Assembly: GCA_045597645.1 (NCBI GenBank) | Contig: JAZLKM010000040.1 | Coordinates: 1 to 34,501 of the forward strand | Reading direction: 5' to 3' | Length of the DNA: 34,501 nucleotides | DNA from: JAKSSE01 sp045597645 | GTDB lineage: Bacteria; Bacillota; Clostridia; Lachnospirales; Lachnospiraceae | Shown here: one piece after another, positions 8,425-16,781 of the stretch | Numbering within the stretch: the first letter of the stretch is position 1 | How the letters are laid out: every line of letters starts with the position of its first letter | The notes under the pieces: generated by a model | What the model was told of the DNA's origin: nothing | Databases searched by the model: none | Seen by the model: only the letters and a program-made list of their open reading frames with translations | Made by a program: the position numbers and the translations under genes

Positions 8425-9819
8425 TTGACTGCTGAGTTCATAGAGCCCAGGATCAGAATATCGCCAAATGCATTGGAGGCATGGATTAGCTTACCGCAAC
8501 CCTTCGAGGGCTTCGATGGGTACAGTAAGGTCATGCTACTGGATATTTTGGCGGAAAAAGGCATAATTAACGGACTACAAGAAGATGCCATAGATGACCT
8601 GCTAATAACAGAAAAATATGATACAGAGGTTCTGGTGGCAGTTGGTGAACCCATGATTCCTGGAAAAGATGGATTCTACACGTTTCATTTTAACCAGGAA
8701 TTTTCACCGCGCCCATTGGTCCGCAATGATGGGACAGTCGATTATCGCAGCATAGTGACCATGGAACTGGTGGAGGAAGGGCAGCATATTGTCACATACA
8801 CTCCAGCAATAGCTGGAAAGGACGGATACAATGTGTTCGGAGCCAAGATTCCATCGCCAAGAGCCAGAGACCTGGCTCCGCTAAGGGGAAAGGGATTTAA
8901 TAGGAGCGATGATGGCTGCAAATATTATTCCGCCATGGTGGGCAAAATCATCAGAACAGGGGATAGCATTCTGGTGACCCCAGTGCATGAGGTCAATGGT
9001 AACGCAGACATTCTAGGTGGTAACATCGACTTTAGAGGTGATGTTATTGTACATGGAGACGTGGTTGATAACATTACCATAAGAGCCAGAGGGTCAATTG
9101 TGGTGGATGGAGTAGCAGAAAACTGTACTCTTGATGCTGACGGCGACATTATATTGAAAAAGGGTGTGAAGGGCGGAGGCGTCACGACAATTAGTACTAG
9201 AAAAAATGTCTTCGCGGAGTTTGTAGAGTTTTCTAAAGTGCGTGCGGAAGGCAATGTACAGGCTGACGTATTCTTCGACAGTGACGTGCATGCCCATGGA
9301 AGCATACTTCTAACTGGAAGACATGCGTCTGTAATTGGCGGAGTTATGTCTGCTATAGATGGCATTGAATGCCAGAATCTGGGTAATAGTTTTGGCGTAA
9401 GAACAGAAATACGGGCTGGCGTGGACGCGGCCATAGTAGAGAGGGTCAGACAGCTTAGCCTCCTCATTGTCGAGAAGAACAAAGAGATAGAGGAGCAGGA
9501 CGAGAGACTTAAGGACTTTGCCAGAATAGAGAAGGTGACAGGTCGCTCTATGAGAGATGACCCGGAGCGTACAACAATTCTTAGGGATAGGCTGAGAAAT
9601 AGTGCCTATGTGCAGACCTATGGTCTTGAAATGGCGAAACTCAAGGAATATTTGGTCAGAAGCAAGAATGCGGATATCATTGTAGACGGTACTGTGCACC
9701 CCGGAGTTTGTGTACGAATTGAAGATGTGATGATTGATGTCAAGGATCCAATCGTCGGCGTTCAGTATTATAAAAGTGGTGACAGGATTGAAATGATTAG
9801 CATAAAGGAGCTGTTATGA
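8425..9819 (+). CDS. FapA/DUF342 family protein
   Basis: The 464-residue protein belongs to the FapA (DUF342) family, often annotated as flagellar assembly protein A. Residues about 150-320 carry repeated Gly/Val/Asp strands (VNGNADILGGNIDFRGDVIV and onward), which fit a right-handed beta-helix. Residues about 335-410 are helical and charged and probably form a coiled coil. It starts at TTG 8425 with AGGGGGA ideally placed upstream; no ATG alternative is closer. Its stop overlaps the next small ORF (ATGA at 9816-9819). No flagellar gene is in the window, so the name should not be read as evidence for motility. Many non-motile Clostridia carry such proteins, and their role is unclear. Confidence 0.85.
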   Translation: MTAEFIEPRIRISPNALEAWISLPQPFEGFDGYSKVMLLDILAEKGIINGLQEDAIDDLLITEKYDTEVLVAVGEPMIPGKDGFYTFHFNQEFSPRPLVRNDGTVDYRSIVTMELVEEGQHIVTYTPAIAGKDGYNVFGAKIPSPRARDLAPLRGKGFNRSDDGCKYYSAMVGKIIRTGDSILVTPVHEVNGNADILGGNIDFRGDVIVHGDVVDNITIRARGSIVVDGVAENCTLDADGDIILKKGVKGGGVTTISTRKNVFAEFVEFSKVRAEGNVQADVFFDSDVHAHGSILLTGRHASVIGGVMSAIDGIECQNLGNSFGVRTEIRAGVDAAIVERVRQLSLLIVEKNKEIEEQDERLKDFARIEKVTGRSMRDDPERTTILRDRLRNSAYVQTYGLEMAKLKEYLVRSKNADIIVDGTVHPGVCVRIEDVMIDVKDPIVGVQYYKSGDRIEMISIKELL

Positions 9820-9968
9820 TAGATTTTGATGAAGAACTGAAAAAATATACTCCTGCCATGGAAGTGAGCGAAGTAGAGGAAATGATTCGCAAGCATGATA
9901 TGACAGACATGACAGATATCCTTCGACAGATGGTGGAAGATATGAAGTCTCAGCCACAAAAGAGGTAA
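9816..9968 (+). CDS. Small acidic helical protein (50 aa), coupled to FapA-like gene
   Basis: The ORF runs from ATG 9816 to TAA 9966-9968 and encodes 50 residues, beginning MIDFDEELKKY and ending SQPQKR. Its start overlaps the upstream stop as ATGA, and AAGGAG (9805-9810) gives a good ribosome binding site. The next gene starts three bases after its stop. That arrangement strongly suggests a real gene. The sequence is predicted to be largely helical, with hydrophobic residues spaced every three or four positions and a MTDMTD repeat. It has no signal or membrane segment. I do not recognise the family. It could be an adaptor between the DUF342 and the zinc-ribbon/TPR proteins. Confidence 0.7.
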   Translation: MIDFDEELKKYTPAMEVSEVEEMIRKHDMTDMTDILRQMVEDMKSQPQKR

Positions 9969-9971
9969 TAG

Positions 9972-11495
9972 ATGCGCTGTTATGTATGTAAAATGATGAT
10001 AATGGAGGACGAGCAGATATGCCCTCACTGCGGCGCCAACATGAAGGCGTACAAGCAGGTGCTGCAGCTCTCTGATTATTATTATAATCAGGGACTTGAG
10101 CGCGCACAGGTGCGAGACCTCTCAGGTGCCATCGAGAATCTAAAGCTTAGTGTGAAGTACAATAAGTACAACACTAATGCCAGAAATTTGCTGGGACTTG
10201 TATATTTTGAGACGCAGGAATTGGTGCAGGCGCTGGCGGAGTGGGTTATCTCTACTAACTACGAGCCTCATCATAATATGGCTTCCCTGTATCTTAAGGA
10301 GTTTGAGGATCATCCTGATATATTGGAGGAGTCAAACGCGGCTATAAGGAAGTACAATCAGGCATTGCAGTATTGCCGTGCGGACAGCAGCGATCTTGCT
10401 ATTATTCAGCTCAAGAAAGTGCTTGAAATCGCACCGAGACTTATCCGTGCTCATCAGTTGCTGGCACTGTTGTATATGAAGGATGGAAAATATGAGCTGG
10501 CGCAGCGCACATTGCGTGATGCAGCGCATATAGACACCAATAATACCACGACTATGCGCTATATGAAGGAGCTGCAGGAGCGCCTTCAGAATGATAAAAG
10601 CAAGAAAAAGAAAAAGGATGACTTGCTGTCCTATACCAGTGGAAATGAAACAATCATCATGCCTAAGTACTGGAAGAAGTCAGCATCAATTGCTTCGACT
10701 ATTATCTACACCATTATAGGTGTAACAATAGGACTTTTAGCAGAGCTTTTCCTAATATTGCCGGCTCAAAAGCAACAACTTCAGGAAGAGTACAATAATA
10801 GCGTGGCAGAGATGGCTAAAAACTTAAGTGACAGAAGCAATAATGTTGTGGCACTAGAGGAGCGAATCCAGTCGCTGGAGAAGGAACTGGAGGATTACGA
10901 AGTAAAGGAAGATGTAACTGGTTCGAACGATATCCTGATTCGTGCCTATCTCACAGCTACGCAGGGTGATATAAATACGGCAGGTGAGCTGTTGACACAG
11001 GTGAATACAGATTTCCTCGGAGTGGATGCCATGGACCTGTATGAGACCACGTCTGCCATGGTTAATAGCCAGTACATGGCTGATTTGTATAATACAGGCT
11101 ACGAGGCGTATCAGGTATTTGACTACGATTTAGCGATTGAGAGCCTTTTGACTGTAGTAGATATTGATCCATATTACGCGGAGGGTGGCGCGTTATATTA
11201 TTTGGGACAGAGCTATCGAAAAGGTGTGGACTTAGAGAGTGCTAAACCATACTACGCAAAGCTTGTTAAGGCTTTTCCTAACACAGGATTTGCTTCTACA
11301 GCAGCTAAGTATGTAAGTGATATTGAGGTGGAGCAGGCAGGAATAGCTGTATACGTATCACCTGAAGCAGAGCCGGAGCCAGAACCTGCAGTGGTGGAGG
11401 CACCTCCGGAAGCGATAGCACCGCAGCCGGAACCGGCTCCTGTAATAGTAGATCCGCAGCCGCAGCCGGAGCCAGAACCTGTGGTAATAGAATAA
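9972..11495 (+). CDS. Zinc-ribbon, TPR and single-pass membrane protein
   Basis: The protein has 507 residues. An N-terminal zinc ribbon (Cys3, Cys6, Cys17, Cys20) is followed by TPR-like helical repeats (about 30-205), including a typical AIIQLKKVLEIAPRLIRAHQLL repeat. A Lys-rich patch (209-215) precedes a membrane helix at about 238-264. Next come a coiled coil (about 265-310) and a second TPR region (about 320-445). The C-terminal 45 residues are low-complexity Pro-Glu repeats. The topology is probably cytoplasmic zinc ribbon/TPR and extracytoplasmic TPR. This suggests a scaffold that joins components on both sides of the membrane. The precise function is unknown. It is the third gene of the FapA-like unit. 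Confidence 0.8.
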   Translation: MRCYVCKMMIMEDEQICPHCGANMKAYKQVLQLSDYYYNQGLERAQVRDLSGAIENLKLSVKYNKYNTNARNLLGLVYFETQELVQALAEWVISTNYEPHHNMASLYLKEFEDHPDILEESNAAIRKYNQALQYCRADSSDLAIIQLKKVLEIAPRLIRAHQLLALLYMKDGKYELAQRTLRDAAHIDTNNTTTMRYMKELQERLQNDKSKKKKKDDLLSYTSGNETIIMPKYWKKSASIASTIIYTIIGVTIGLLAELFLILPAQKQQLQEEYNNSVAEMAKNLSDRSNNVVALEERIQSLEKELEDYEVKEDVTGSNDILIRAYLTATQGDINTAGELLTQVNTDFLGVDAMDLYETTSAMVNSQYMADLYNTGYEAYQVFDYDLAIESLLTVVDIDPYYAEGGALYYLGQSYRKGVDLESAKPYYAKLVKAFPNTGFASTAAKYVSDIEVEQAGIAVYVSPEAEPEPEPAVVEAPPEAIAPQPEPAPVIVDPQPQPEPEPVVIE

Positions 11496-11536
11496 TCACC
11501 GCCCAAACGTGGGCCGATGAAAGGGGGGCATCTATA

Positions 11537-12220
11537 ATGGGAATGCCACTTAAGCTGGACGATGGGGTGGACAGCTGGAATACAGTCATGTTCCTCTACA
11601 ATGCAGCACTAAAAGAAGTAAATACAAAGGTTGAAATACTGAGGGATGAGTTTGTGCATGTACATAACTATAATCCTATCGAGTATATTAAGACTAGAAT
11701 AAAGACCCCGGAGAGTATAGTTAAAAAACTCAGCACGGACGGGTATGAAAGCAGCATTACCAACATGATAGAGCATGTGAATGACATTGCGGGTATCAGA
11801 GTGGTGTGCAGCTTTACATCTGATATCTACCATTTGGCAGAGATGATAGGTAAACAAAATGATCTGACAGTACTGTCTGTTAAGGACTACATCAAAAACC
11901 CTAAGGCCAGTGGCTATAAGAGCTATCATATGATAGTGACGGTGCCTATTTTCTTAAACGACAAGGAAATGGATGTAAAGGTCGAGGTACAGATACGTAC
12001 AATTGCGATGGATTTCTGGGCGTCTCTGGAGCACAAGATATATTACAAATTTGAGGGCGATGCACCGGATTATATCAGCCGTGACCTTCAGGAGTGTGCT
12101 CACATAGTCTCTGATTTGGATGCTAAGATGCTTTCACTCAATGAGGCTATTCTTAAAGTACAAAAAGGAGAGAAGGCTGAGGAACAAGATGGCATTGGAG
12201 GCTTCATGTCATCTCTGTGA
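11537..12220 (+). CDS. Small alarmone synthetase, RelA/SpoT synthetase domain (RelQ/YjbM-like)
   Basis: This 227-residue protein is a stand-alone (p)ppGpp synthetase, transferring pyrophosphate from ATP to GDP or GTP. It has only the synthetase domain, with no hydrolase (HD), TGS or ACT parts. The diagnostic stretches are IKTPESIVKKL (about 55-65), DIAGIRVVCSF (about 85-95), KNPKASGYKSYHM (about 118-130) and EVQIRTIAMDFWASLEHK (about 150-167). The start has AAGGGGGG about nine bases upstream; ATG 11543 is a possible alternative. The length matches RelQ and YwaC-type enzymes (about 210-230 residues). It ends in its own terminator. The neighbours say nothing about its trigger. Confidence 0.93.
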   Translation: MGMPLKLDDGVDSWNTVMFLYNAALKEVNTKVEILRDEFVHVHNYNPIEYIKTRIKTPESIVKKLSTDGYESSITNMIEHVNDIAGIRVVCSFTSDIYHLAEMIGKQNDLTVLSVKDYIKNPKASGYKSYHMIVTVPIFLNDKEMDVKVEVQIRTIAMDFWASLEHKIYYKFEGDAPDYISRDLQECAHIVSDLDAKMLSLNEAILKVQKGEKAEEQDGIGGFMSSL

Positions 12221-12266
12221 TAGTGGAAACTCTGCGTGATGCATGCGCGGTAATAGTGATACAAAG

Positions 12267-12297
12267 AGCTCTTTTGGGAAACTGAAAGAGCTTTTTT
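12267..12297 (+). terminator. Rho-independent terminator after the alarmone synthetase
   Basis: AGCTCTTTTGG (12267-12277) pairs with CTGAAAGAGCT (12282-12292), with two wobble pairs, around a GAAA loop. Six T follow (12292-12297). Confidence 0.9.
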
Positions 12298-12322
12298 GGT
12301 GCGTGAACTATTTGTGTATTCG

Positions 12323-12385
12323 TTGCTTTTTCAGGGGCAAAATAGTATTATGCATATTGTATACAAAATACCATATAGCTAAAAT
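12323..12385 (+). promoter_or_regulatory. Two tandem sigma-A-type promoters for the ispE unit
   Basis: TTGCTT (12323-12328) lies 17 bases before TATTAT (12346-12351). TTGTAT (12357-12362) lies 17 bases before TAAAAT (12380-12385). Both pairs sit between a strong terminator and ispE, in an AT-rich stretch. Either or both may be used. Confidence 0.5.
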
Positions 12386-12436
12386 AAGTACAATGTATGC
12401 AGATATGAAGGCAATAAAAGGTTATAAGGAGTGGAC

Positions 12437-13306
12437 TTGGCAGTAGAAAAAATAGAACGCGTGGCTTATGCAAAGGTCAATCTCGGGTTGGATGTCAAGC
12501 GAAGAAGGCCTGATGGATATCATGAAGTTTCCATGATTATGCAGAGCATAGGACTGTGCGACAAAGTTATAATCAGTAAGAATGGTGGCGACAGCATTAA
12601 TTTCGCCACAGACAGTGACATTCTAAATGGCGAGGCTAGCGATAGCAATCTATGCGTTAGAGCGGCAAGACTTATGCAGGAGAGCTTTGGGGCTGGAGGA
12701 GTAGACATATTCCTGGAAAAGCATATTCCAATTGCGGCAGGACTTGCAGGTGGAAGCACGGATGCAGCTGCAGTGCTACAGGGAATGAATGAACTTTTTG
12801 AGATAGGTGCAAGCGAGGAGCAGCTGAGGGAACTTGGAGTGACACTTGGTGCGGACATACCGTACTGCATTATGGGAGGCACGGCGCTGTCTGAGGGAAT
12901 AGGTGAAAAACTGATGCAGATTCCCTCAAAGGTTAAGTTCAATCTAGTGCTTGTTAAGCCTGATTTTCCAGTGCCTACAGGTGCTGTATACAAGGGACTT
13001 AAGCTTGATGACACAGCAGTACACCCTAATATAACTTGGCTTTTAGCTTCCTTAGTGTGCGGTGATGTGCAAAATGCGATTGGCTCTATGAGCAATCTTC
13101 TGGAGACCGTGACATCGTCGCTGCATCCTCAGATAGGAGAGCTTGAGACGATACTCGAGGAGAATGGAGCAATTAAGGCGCTGATGAGTGGCTCTGGTCC
13201 CACAGTTTTCGGCCTGTTTGAAGATGAAGAAATCGCAGCAAAAGCCTGCGATAAAATAAAAGGTCTGTACCCACAGTATGAGACTTTTCTTACAAGATTC
13301 AATTAG
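12437..13306 (+). CDS. ispE: 4-diphosphocytidyl-2-C-methyl-D-erythritol kinase
   Basis: IspE phosphorylates CDP-methylerythritol with ATP, the fourth step of the non-mevalonate isoprenoid pathway in the cytoplasm. The 289-residue sequence shows the substrate-binding AKVNLGLDV near the N-terminus. It also has the GHMP ATP-binding loop PIAAGLAGGSTDAAAVL (about 95-111) and the C-terminal MSGSGPTVFG (about 256-265). I chose TTG 12437 because AAGGAG (12426-12431) lies five bases upstream. GTG 12431, two codons earlier, touches that same site and is less likely. ispD of the same pathway is at 32241. ispE heads a run with a GntR regulator and a solute-binding protein, without terminators between them. 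Confidence 0.95.
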   Translation: MAVEKIERVAYAKVNLGLDVKRRRPDGYHEVSMIMQSIGLCDKVIISKNGGDSINFATDSDILNGEASDSNLCVRAARLMQESFGAGGVDIFLEKHIPIAAGLAGGSTDAAAVLQGMNELFEIGASEEQLRELGVTLGADIPYCIMGGTALSEGIGEKLMQIPSKVKFNLVLVKPDFPVPTGAVYKGLKLDDTAVHPNITWLLASLVCGDVQNAIGSMSNLLETVTSSLHPQIGELETILEENGAIKALMSGSGPTVFGLFEDEEIAAKACDKIKGLYPQYETFLTRFN

Positions 13307-13327
13307 TTATTTGGTTGAGGTAAAAAG

Positions 13328-14005
13328 ATGAGTGAAGAATTAACACTGCATATGGATCAATTTCTTCCGCTAAGGGATGTAGTATTTCAGACACTAAGGG
13401 AAGCTATTTTGCAAGGACGCTTGAAGCCAGGAGACAGGCTTATGGAGATACAGCTGGCTAATCAACTGGGAGTGAGCCGTACCCCTATAAGAGAAGCTAT
13501 CAGAATGCTAGAGCAGGAAGGACTGGCCATCACTGTCCCGAGAAAAGGCGCTCAGGTGGCAAAAATGAGCGAAAAGGACATGGAGGATGTACTTGAGACC
13601 CGTGAGGTGCTAGATAGCCTTGCAGTAACCAAGGCGTGCGAGCGTATGACTTCTGAAGAGCTTGAGAATCTCCGCAATGCCCGTGACAGATTTGAGGCGG
13701 CAGTGAATAGTGGAGATACCAGAGAGATTGCAGAGGCGGATGTGGCATTCCATGATGTTATCTACCGTGCATCGAATAATCCAAAGCTTGTAAACATACT
13801 TTACAATCTCCGCGAGCAGATGTATCGTTACAGACTGGAATATATTAAAGATAACAGCGTATACGATACCTTGATTAAAGAGCACAGAGCTCTGGTCGAT
13901 GGTTTTGAAAAGAGAGATAAGGCTTTTCTTGTAGAGACAATGCATACTCATCTCAAGAAACAGCTGGACGCTGTGGCTAGATTGATTAGGAGCCAGAGGC
14001 GATAA
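13328..14005 (+). CDS. GntR family transcriptional regulator, FCD domain
   Basis: The 225-residue protein has the winged helix-turn-helix of GntR regulators. Its signature LKPGDRLMEIQLANQLGVSR-TPIREAIRMLEQEG lies at about residues 35-70. An all-helical FCD ligand-binding domain (about 85-215) follows, including the metal-ligand-like ADVAFHDVIYRAS and the late MHTHLKK histidines. FCD-type GntR proteins sense small organic acids or their metal complexes. Its stop is directly followed by the start of the solute-binding protein. A local role is therefore plausible, but the co-directional coupling with ispE is not the classical divergent layout. The ligand cannot be named. Confidence 0.93.
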   Translation: MSEELTLHMDQFLPLRDVVFQTLREAILQGRLKPGDRLMEIQLANQLGVSRTPIREAIRMLEQEGLAITVPRKGAQVAKMSEKDMEDVLETREVLDSLAVTKACERMTSEELENLRNARDRFEAAVNSGDTREIAEADVAFHDVIYRASNNPKLVNILYNLREQMYRYRLEYIKDNSVYDTLIKEHRALVDGFEKRDKAFLVETMHTHLKKQLDAVARLIRSQRR

Positions 14006-16198
14006 ATGAGGAAGCTTAATAAAAAGATTGTATCGATAGCCCTGTCATTATCTGTGATTGCAGGGCTATCTGCATGCGATGCAAATAATGGCAACAATGC
14101 TACTACAAATGTCGATGAACAGCTGCAGGAGGCACAGGCTGTAGAGACGGTGGAAAATCCTGAGGATGTGCTGGTCTACGGCACAGGGGATATCACTGGG
14201 ACGATGAATCCGTTTGTCATCATGACAGATGGCGATATTGATGTGGCAGAGGTGACTCAAGCAAAGCTGGCGTACACTGACAGAAGTGGCGATTACATTA
14301 TGAATGGAACCCATGGTGAGTCAAGGAGCTACAATGGAATCGATTATACATATATAACGCCAGCGGATATATCCATGGACTACGCGGAAAAAGGTGAGCT
14401 GCAGTACACGTTTACGCTGCGGTCTGACATTGTGTTTTCTGATGGGATGCCACTTACAGCGGATGATGTTATCTTTTCGATGTATGTACTCTGCGATCCG
14501 TCGTATGATGGCGGCAACACATTCGCTACACTGCCAATAAAGGGTCTTGATGAATACAGACAGGGGTCTGAGCCACTGTATGAACTGATTTTGGAGAAGG
14601 GCGCAAGTAACGAGGACTTCTCCATGTATACCCAGGCGCAGCAGGATACGTTTTTCGATGCGCTTCCAGGCTACGGCGAGGCCTATTGCAGATACATCTG
14701 TCAAAGGGCAGTAGATATGTATGGCTACTTCATTGCCGAAAATGATGTTGTGAGCGCCATGTATTTGTGGGGGTTTGCTAACTTGAATGAGGATGAGAGC
14801 CTCACTGGTACAGGCACGCAGATGACATGGACCTTGCAGGGGGATGATTTTCCGGATTATTCGGATTTTTGGAACGAAATGTGCGCTACATACGACAGCA
14901 ACTATCAGAAAATATCTGACAGCGAGTCGTTGGACAGGACACTGTTTTCATTCTTTGATGATGAATTTACCACTACATTGAACGTAGATGGCTCTGTAGG
15001 AAATATTACAGGCATTGAAAAACTTAGCGAAAATGCGGTGAGGGTCACTTTGAAAAGTGCAGATCCATTAGCTCTGAGCAAAATGGCTATAAATATAGCA
15101 CCTCTTCATATATATGGAGATACTGCAAAATGGAGCCCGACACAAGAGCTCTCGCCATCCTTTGGTTTCGATAAGGGAAACGTATCAGAAATTTTGTCTC
15201 GAAACGATAGTGTGGGGGCTGGTGCTTACGTTTTAGATGATTATGATGGTGTCACAGCACATTTTCATAGAAATGATTCATTCTATCAGGGAGCGCCTAT
15301 TTGTGAAAAACTGGATCTTGTGGCAATGCAAGGTGGCAACGAGATGACTTCAGTTGCAGCGGGTTATCCGGATATATCAAGGACTGATGCAAAAGAGGAT
15401 ATATTAAACCCGCAGCCAGGAGTGGAGCTTAGTCTCTATGATTCTGGAGAATACGGATATATAGGCATAAATGCTGACAACGTGAAGGCGGATAAGTATG
15501 GAGGCAGCAGCTCATCGAAAGCTCTCAGAAGAGCCTTTGCAGTGATTTTTGCTTCCTGCGCTAACAATGCTATGACTGTCAGCGGTGCAGCTGGGGATGT
15601 TTATTCGCCGATATTTGCATTTCCGTCAGATGATGCACTGTCAGAGGCCAGGGAATTGCTGAAGACGGCAGGCTACAAGATGGAGGATGGAAAAGCGGTT
15701 AAACCGTCAGATAAAGGAAAGCTATCTTATGAAATCCTGGTGCCGGCGGGCCATCCGGCTGAGGCTGTTGCCCAAAGCGCCAAAACTATGCTTGAGAGCC
15801 TGGGGATAGAGCTGGTGATTACGCCTATGGATGATCCGGCCAGGATTTGGGGACTCATTAAGGCTGGCAATGTAGATATGTGGTCTGGCGTATGGCCTGG
15901 CGAGACGAATGCGAGCCTTTACGACAAATATTCAACTGATGGAAAATACAGTTATCTCTATGATGTAAAAATGTCAGACATCGACGAGGCAATAGATCAG
16001 GCGAGCAAGCAGCCAAGTGAAGAACTCTATGATAAAGCCCGAGAGTTGATTGCGGATTTTGCAGTTGAGATACCGCTTTTTGAGAGAAACAGCGCATACA
16101 TTTTTAGCAGTCAGACGGTGGATAGAAGCACTATTCCAGATAATATGACAGCACATTATCCACTGCTCAGAGAAGTTGCAAAAATAGGAATGCAATGA
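14006..16198 (+). CDS. ABC transporter solute-binding lipoprotein, family 5 (peptide/nickel type)
   Basis: The protein has 730 residues, longer than the usual 520-600 of the family. The N-terminus is a lipoprotein signal with lipobox LSAC (Cys24). The family 5 core is recognisable in the strand LVYGTGDITGTMNPF, in TLRSDIVFSDGMPLTADDVIFSM (about 130-152), and in the C-terminal SYEILVPAGHPAEAVAQSAK and MWSGVWPGETN regions. Extra length comes from an insertion at about residues 155-300, with many aromatic and acidic residues. It starts directly after the GntR stop. No permease or ATPase gene is next to it. It may use a transporter encoded elsewhere or serve as a sensor. Peptides are the usual ligand, but specificity is not shown. 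Confidence 0.85.
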   Translation: MRKLNKKIVSIALSLSVIAGLSACDANNGNNATTNVDEQLQEAQAVETVENPEDVLVYGTGDITGTMNPFVIMTDGDIDVAEVTQAKLAYTDRSGDYIMNGTHGESRSYNGIDYTYITPADISMDYAEKGELQYTFTLRSDIVFSDGMPLTADDVIFSMYVLCDPSYDGGNTFATLPIKGLDEYRQGSEPLYELILEKGASNEDFSMYTQAQQDTFFDALPGYGEAYCRYICQRAVDMYGYFIAENDVVSAMYLWGFANLNEDESLTGTGTQMTWTLQGDDFPDYSDFWNEMCATYDSNYQKISDSESLDRTLFSFFDDEFTTTLNVDGSVGNITGIEKLSENAVRVTLKSADPLALSKMAINIAPLHIYGDTAKWSPTQELSPSFGFDKGNVSEILSRNDSVGAGAYVLDDYDGVTAHFHRNDSFYQGAPICEKLDLVAMQGGNEMTSVAAGYPDISRTDAKEDILNPQPGVELSLYDSGEYGYIGINADNVKADKYGGSSSSKALRRAFAVIFASCANNAMTVSGAAGDVYSPIFAFPSDDALSEARELLKTAGYKMEDGKAVKPSDKGKLSYEILVPAGHPAEAVAQSAKTMLESLGIELVITPMDDPARIWGLIKAGNVDMWSGVWPGETNASLYDKYSTDGKYSYLYDVKMSDIDEAIDQASKQPSEELYDKARELIADFAVEIPLFERNSAYIFSSQTVDRSTIPDNMTAHYPLLREVAKIGMQ

Positions 16199-16237
16199 TA
16201 CAATGGCACATACGTTTTTTTATATGGAGGTAGAACA

Positions 16238-16762
16238 TTGAACACTTTGTCAATAGTATTACTTATAGTATTAGGCGTCATGCTTGTAGTGCTGGGACTT
16301 CTTTATTTCTTCGGCCGCAAGGCTCAGAAGAAGCAGGAGGAGCAGAAGGCACAGCTTGATGCAGCAGCTCAGATGGTCAACATGATGATTATTGACAAGA
16401 AGCGTCTTAAGCTCAAGGATGCAGGACTTCCGTCTCAGGTTGCAGCCTCAATCCCATGGTATGGTCGTAACCAGAAGATGCCTATTGTAAAGGCTAAGGT
16501 TGGCCCACAGATTATGAACTTCATGTGCGACCAGGCTATTTTTGATGATATCCCACTTAGAAAAGAAGTAAAGGCAAGCGTAAGCGGTCTCTACATCAAT
16601 TCTGTAAAGGGAATTCGCGGTCGTATTGAGACTACTCCTGCCAGCAAGAAGGGCTGGAGAGCCAGACTTAAGATGAGAACAGATGCAGCTACAGCTCAGT
16701 ATGCTGCAGACAAGAAGGCCAGAGAGGCTGCAAAGGCCCAAAAGAAGGCTAAAAAGAAATAA
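16238..16762 (+). CDS. Membrane-anchored basic protein of unknown function (174 aa)
   Basis: The protein starts at TTG 16238 with GGAGG (16225-16229) upstream. Residues 3-26 form a strong membrane helix that ends in FFGRKAQKKQ, so the body is probably cytoplasmic. Residues 28-60 are charged and helical. A central domain (about 60-145) contains AGLPSQVAASIPWYGRNQKM and conserved-looking basic strands. The last 30 residues are almost pure Lys and Ala. The base use resembles the highly expressed genes nearby. I do not recognise the family. The basic tail could contact RNA, acidic lipid or the ribosome. It lies 19 bases before the FKBP lipoprotein and upstream of SCIFF and SecDF, which hints at a role in secretion (inference). 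Confidence 0.7.
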   Translation: MNTLSIVLLIVLGVMLVVLGLLYFFGRKAQKKQEEQKAQLDAAAQMVNMMIIDKKRLKLKDAGLPSQVAASIPWYGRNQKMPIVKAKVGPQIMNFMCDQAIFDDIPLRKEVKASVSGLYINSVKGIRGRIETTPASKKGWRARLKMRTDAATAQYAADKKAREAAKAQKKAKKK

Positions 16763-16781
16763 AGAGAATAGAGATAAGAGT

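Noticed and set aside
8925..9482. 185-residue minus strand ORF inside the FapA-like gene
   Set aside because: It lies fully opposite a recognised gene, is low in complexity (Ser, Thr, Pro) and has no ribosome site on its strand.
12243..12446. 67-residue + strand ORF between the alarmone synthetase and ispE
   Set aside because: It runs through a strong terminator and two promoter-like sites, has no ribosome site, and its protein is Cys/Tyr-rich without family resemblance.
12520..13095. 191-residue minus strand ORF opposite ispE
   Set aside because: It is the antisense shadow of a clear IspE with all motifs; the composition is Ser/Pro-rich, as expected for such shadows.
16683..16781. N-terminal extension of the FKBP lipoprotein
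   Set aside because: The extra 33 residues overlap the previous gene in another frame and would bury the lipoprotein signal that starts at ATG 16782.
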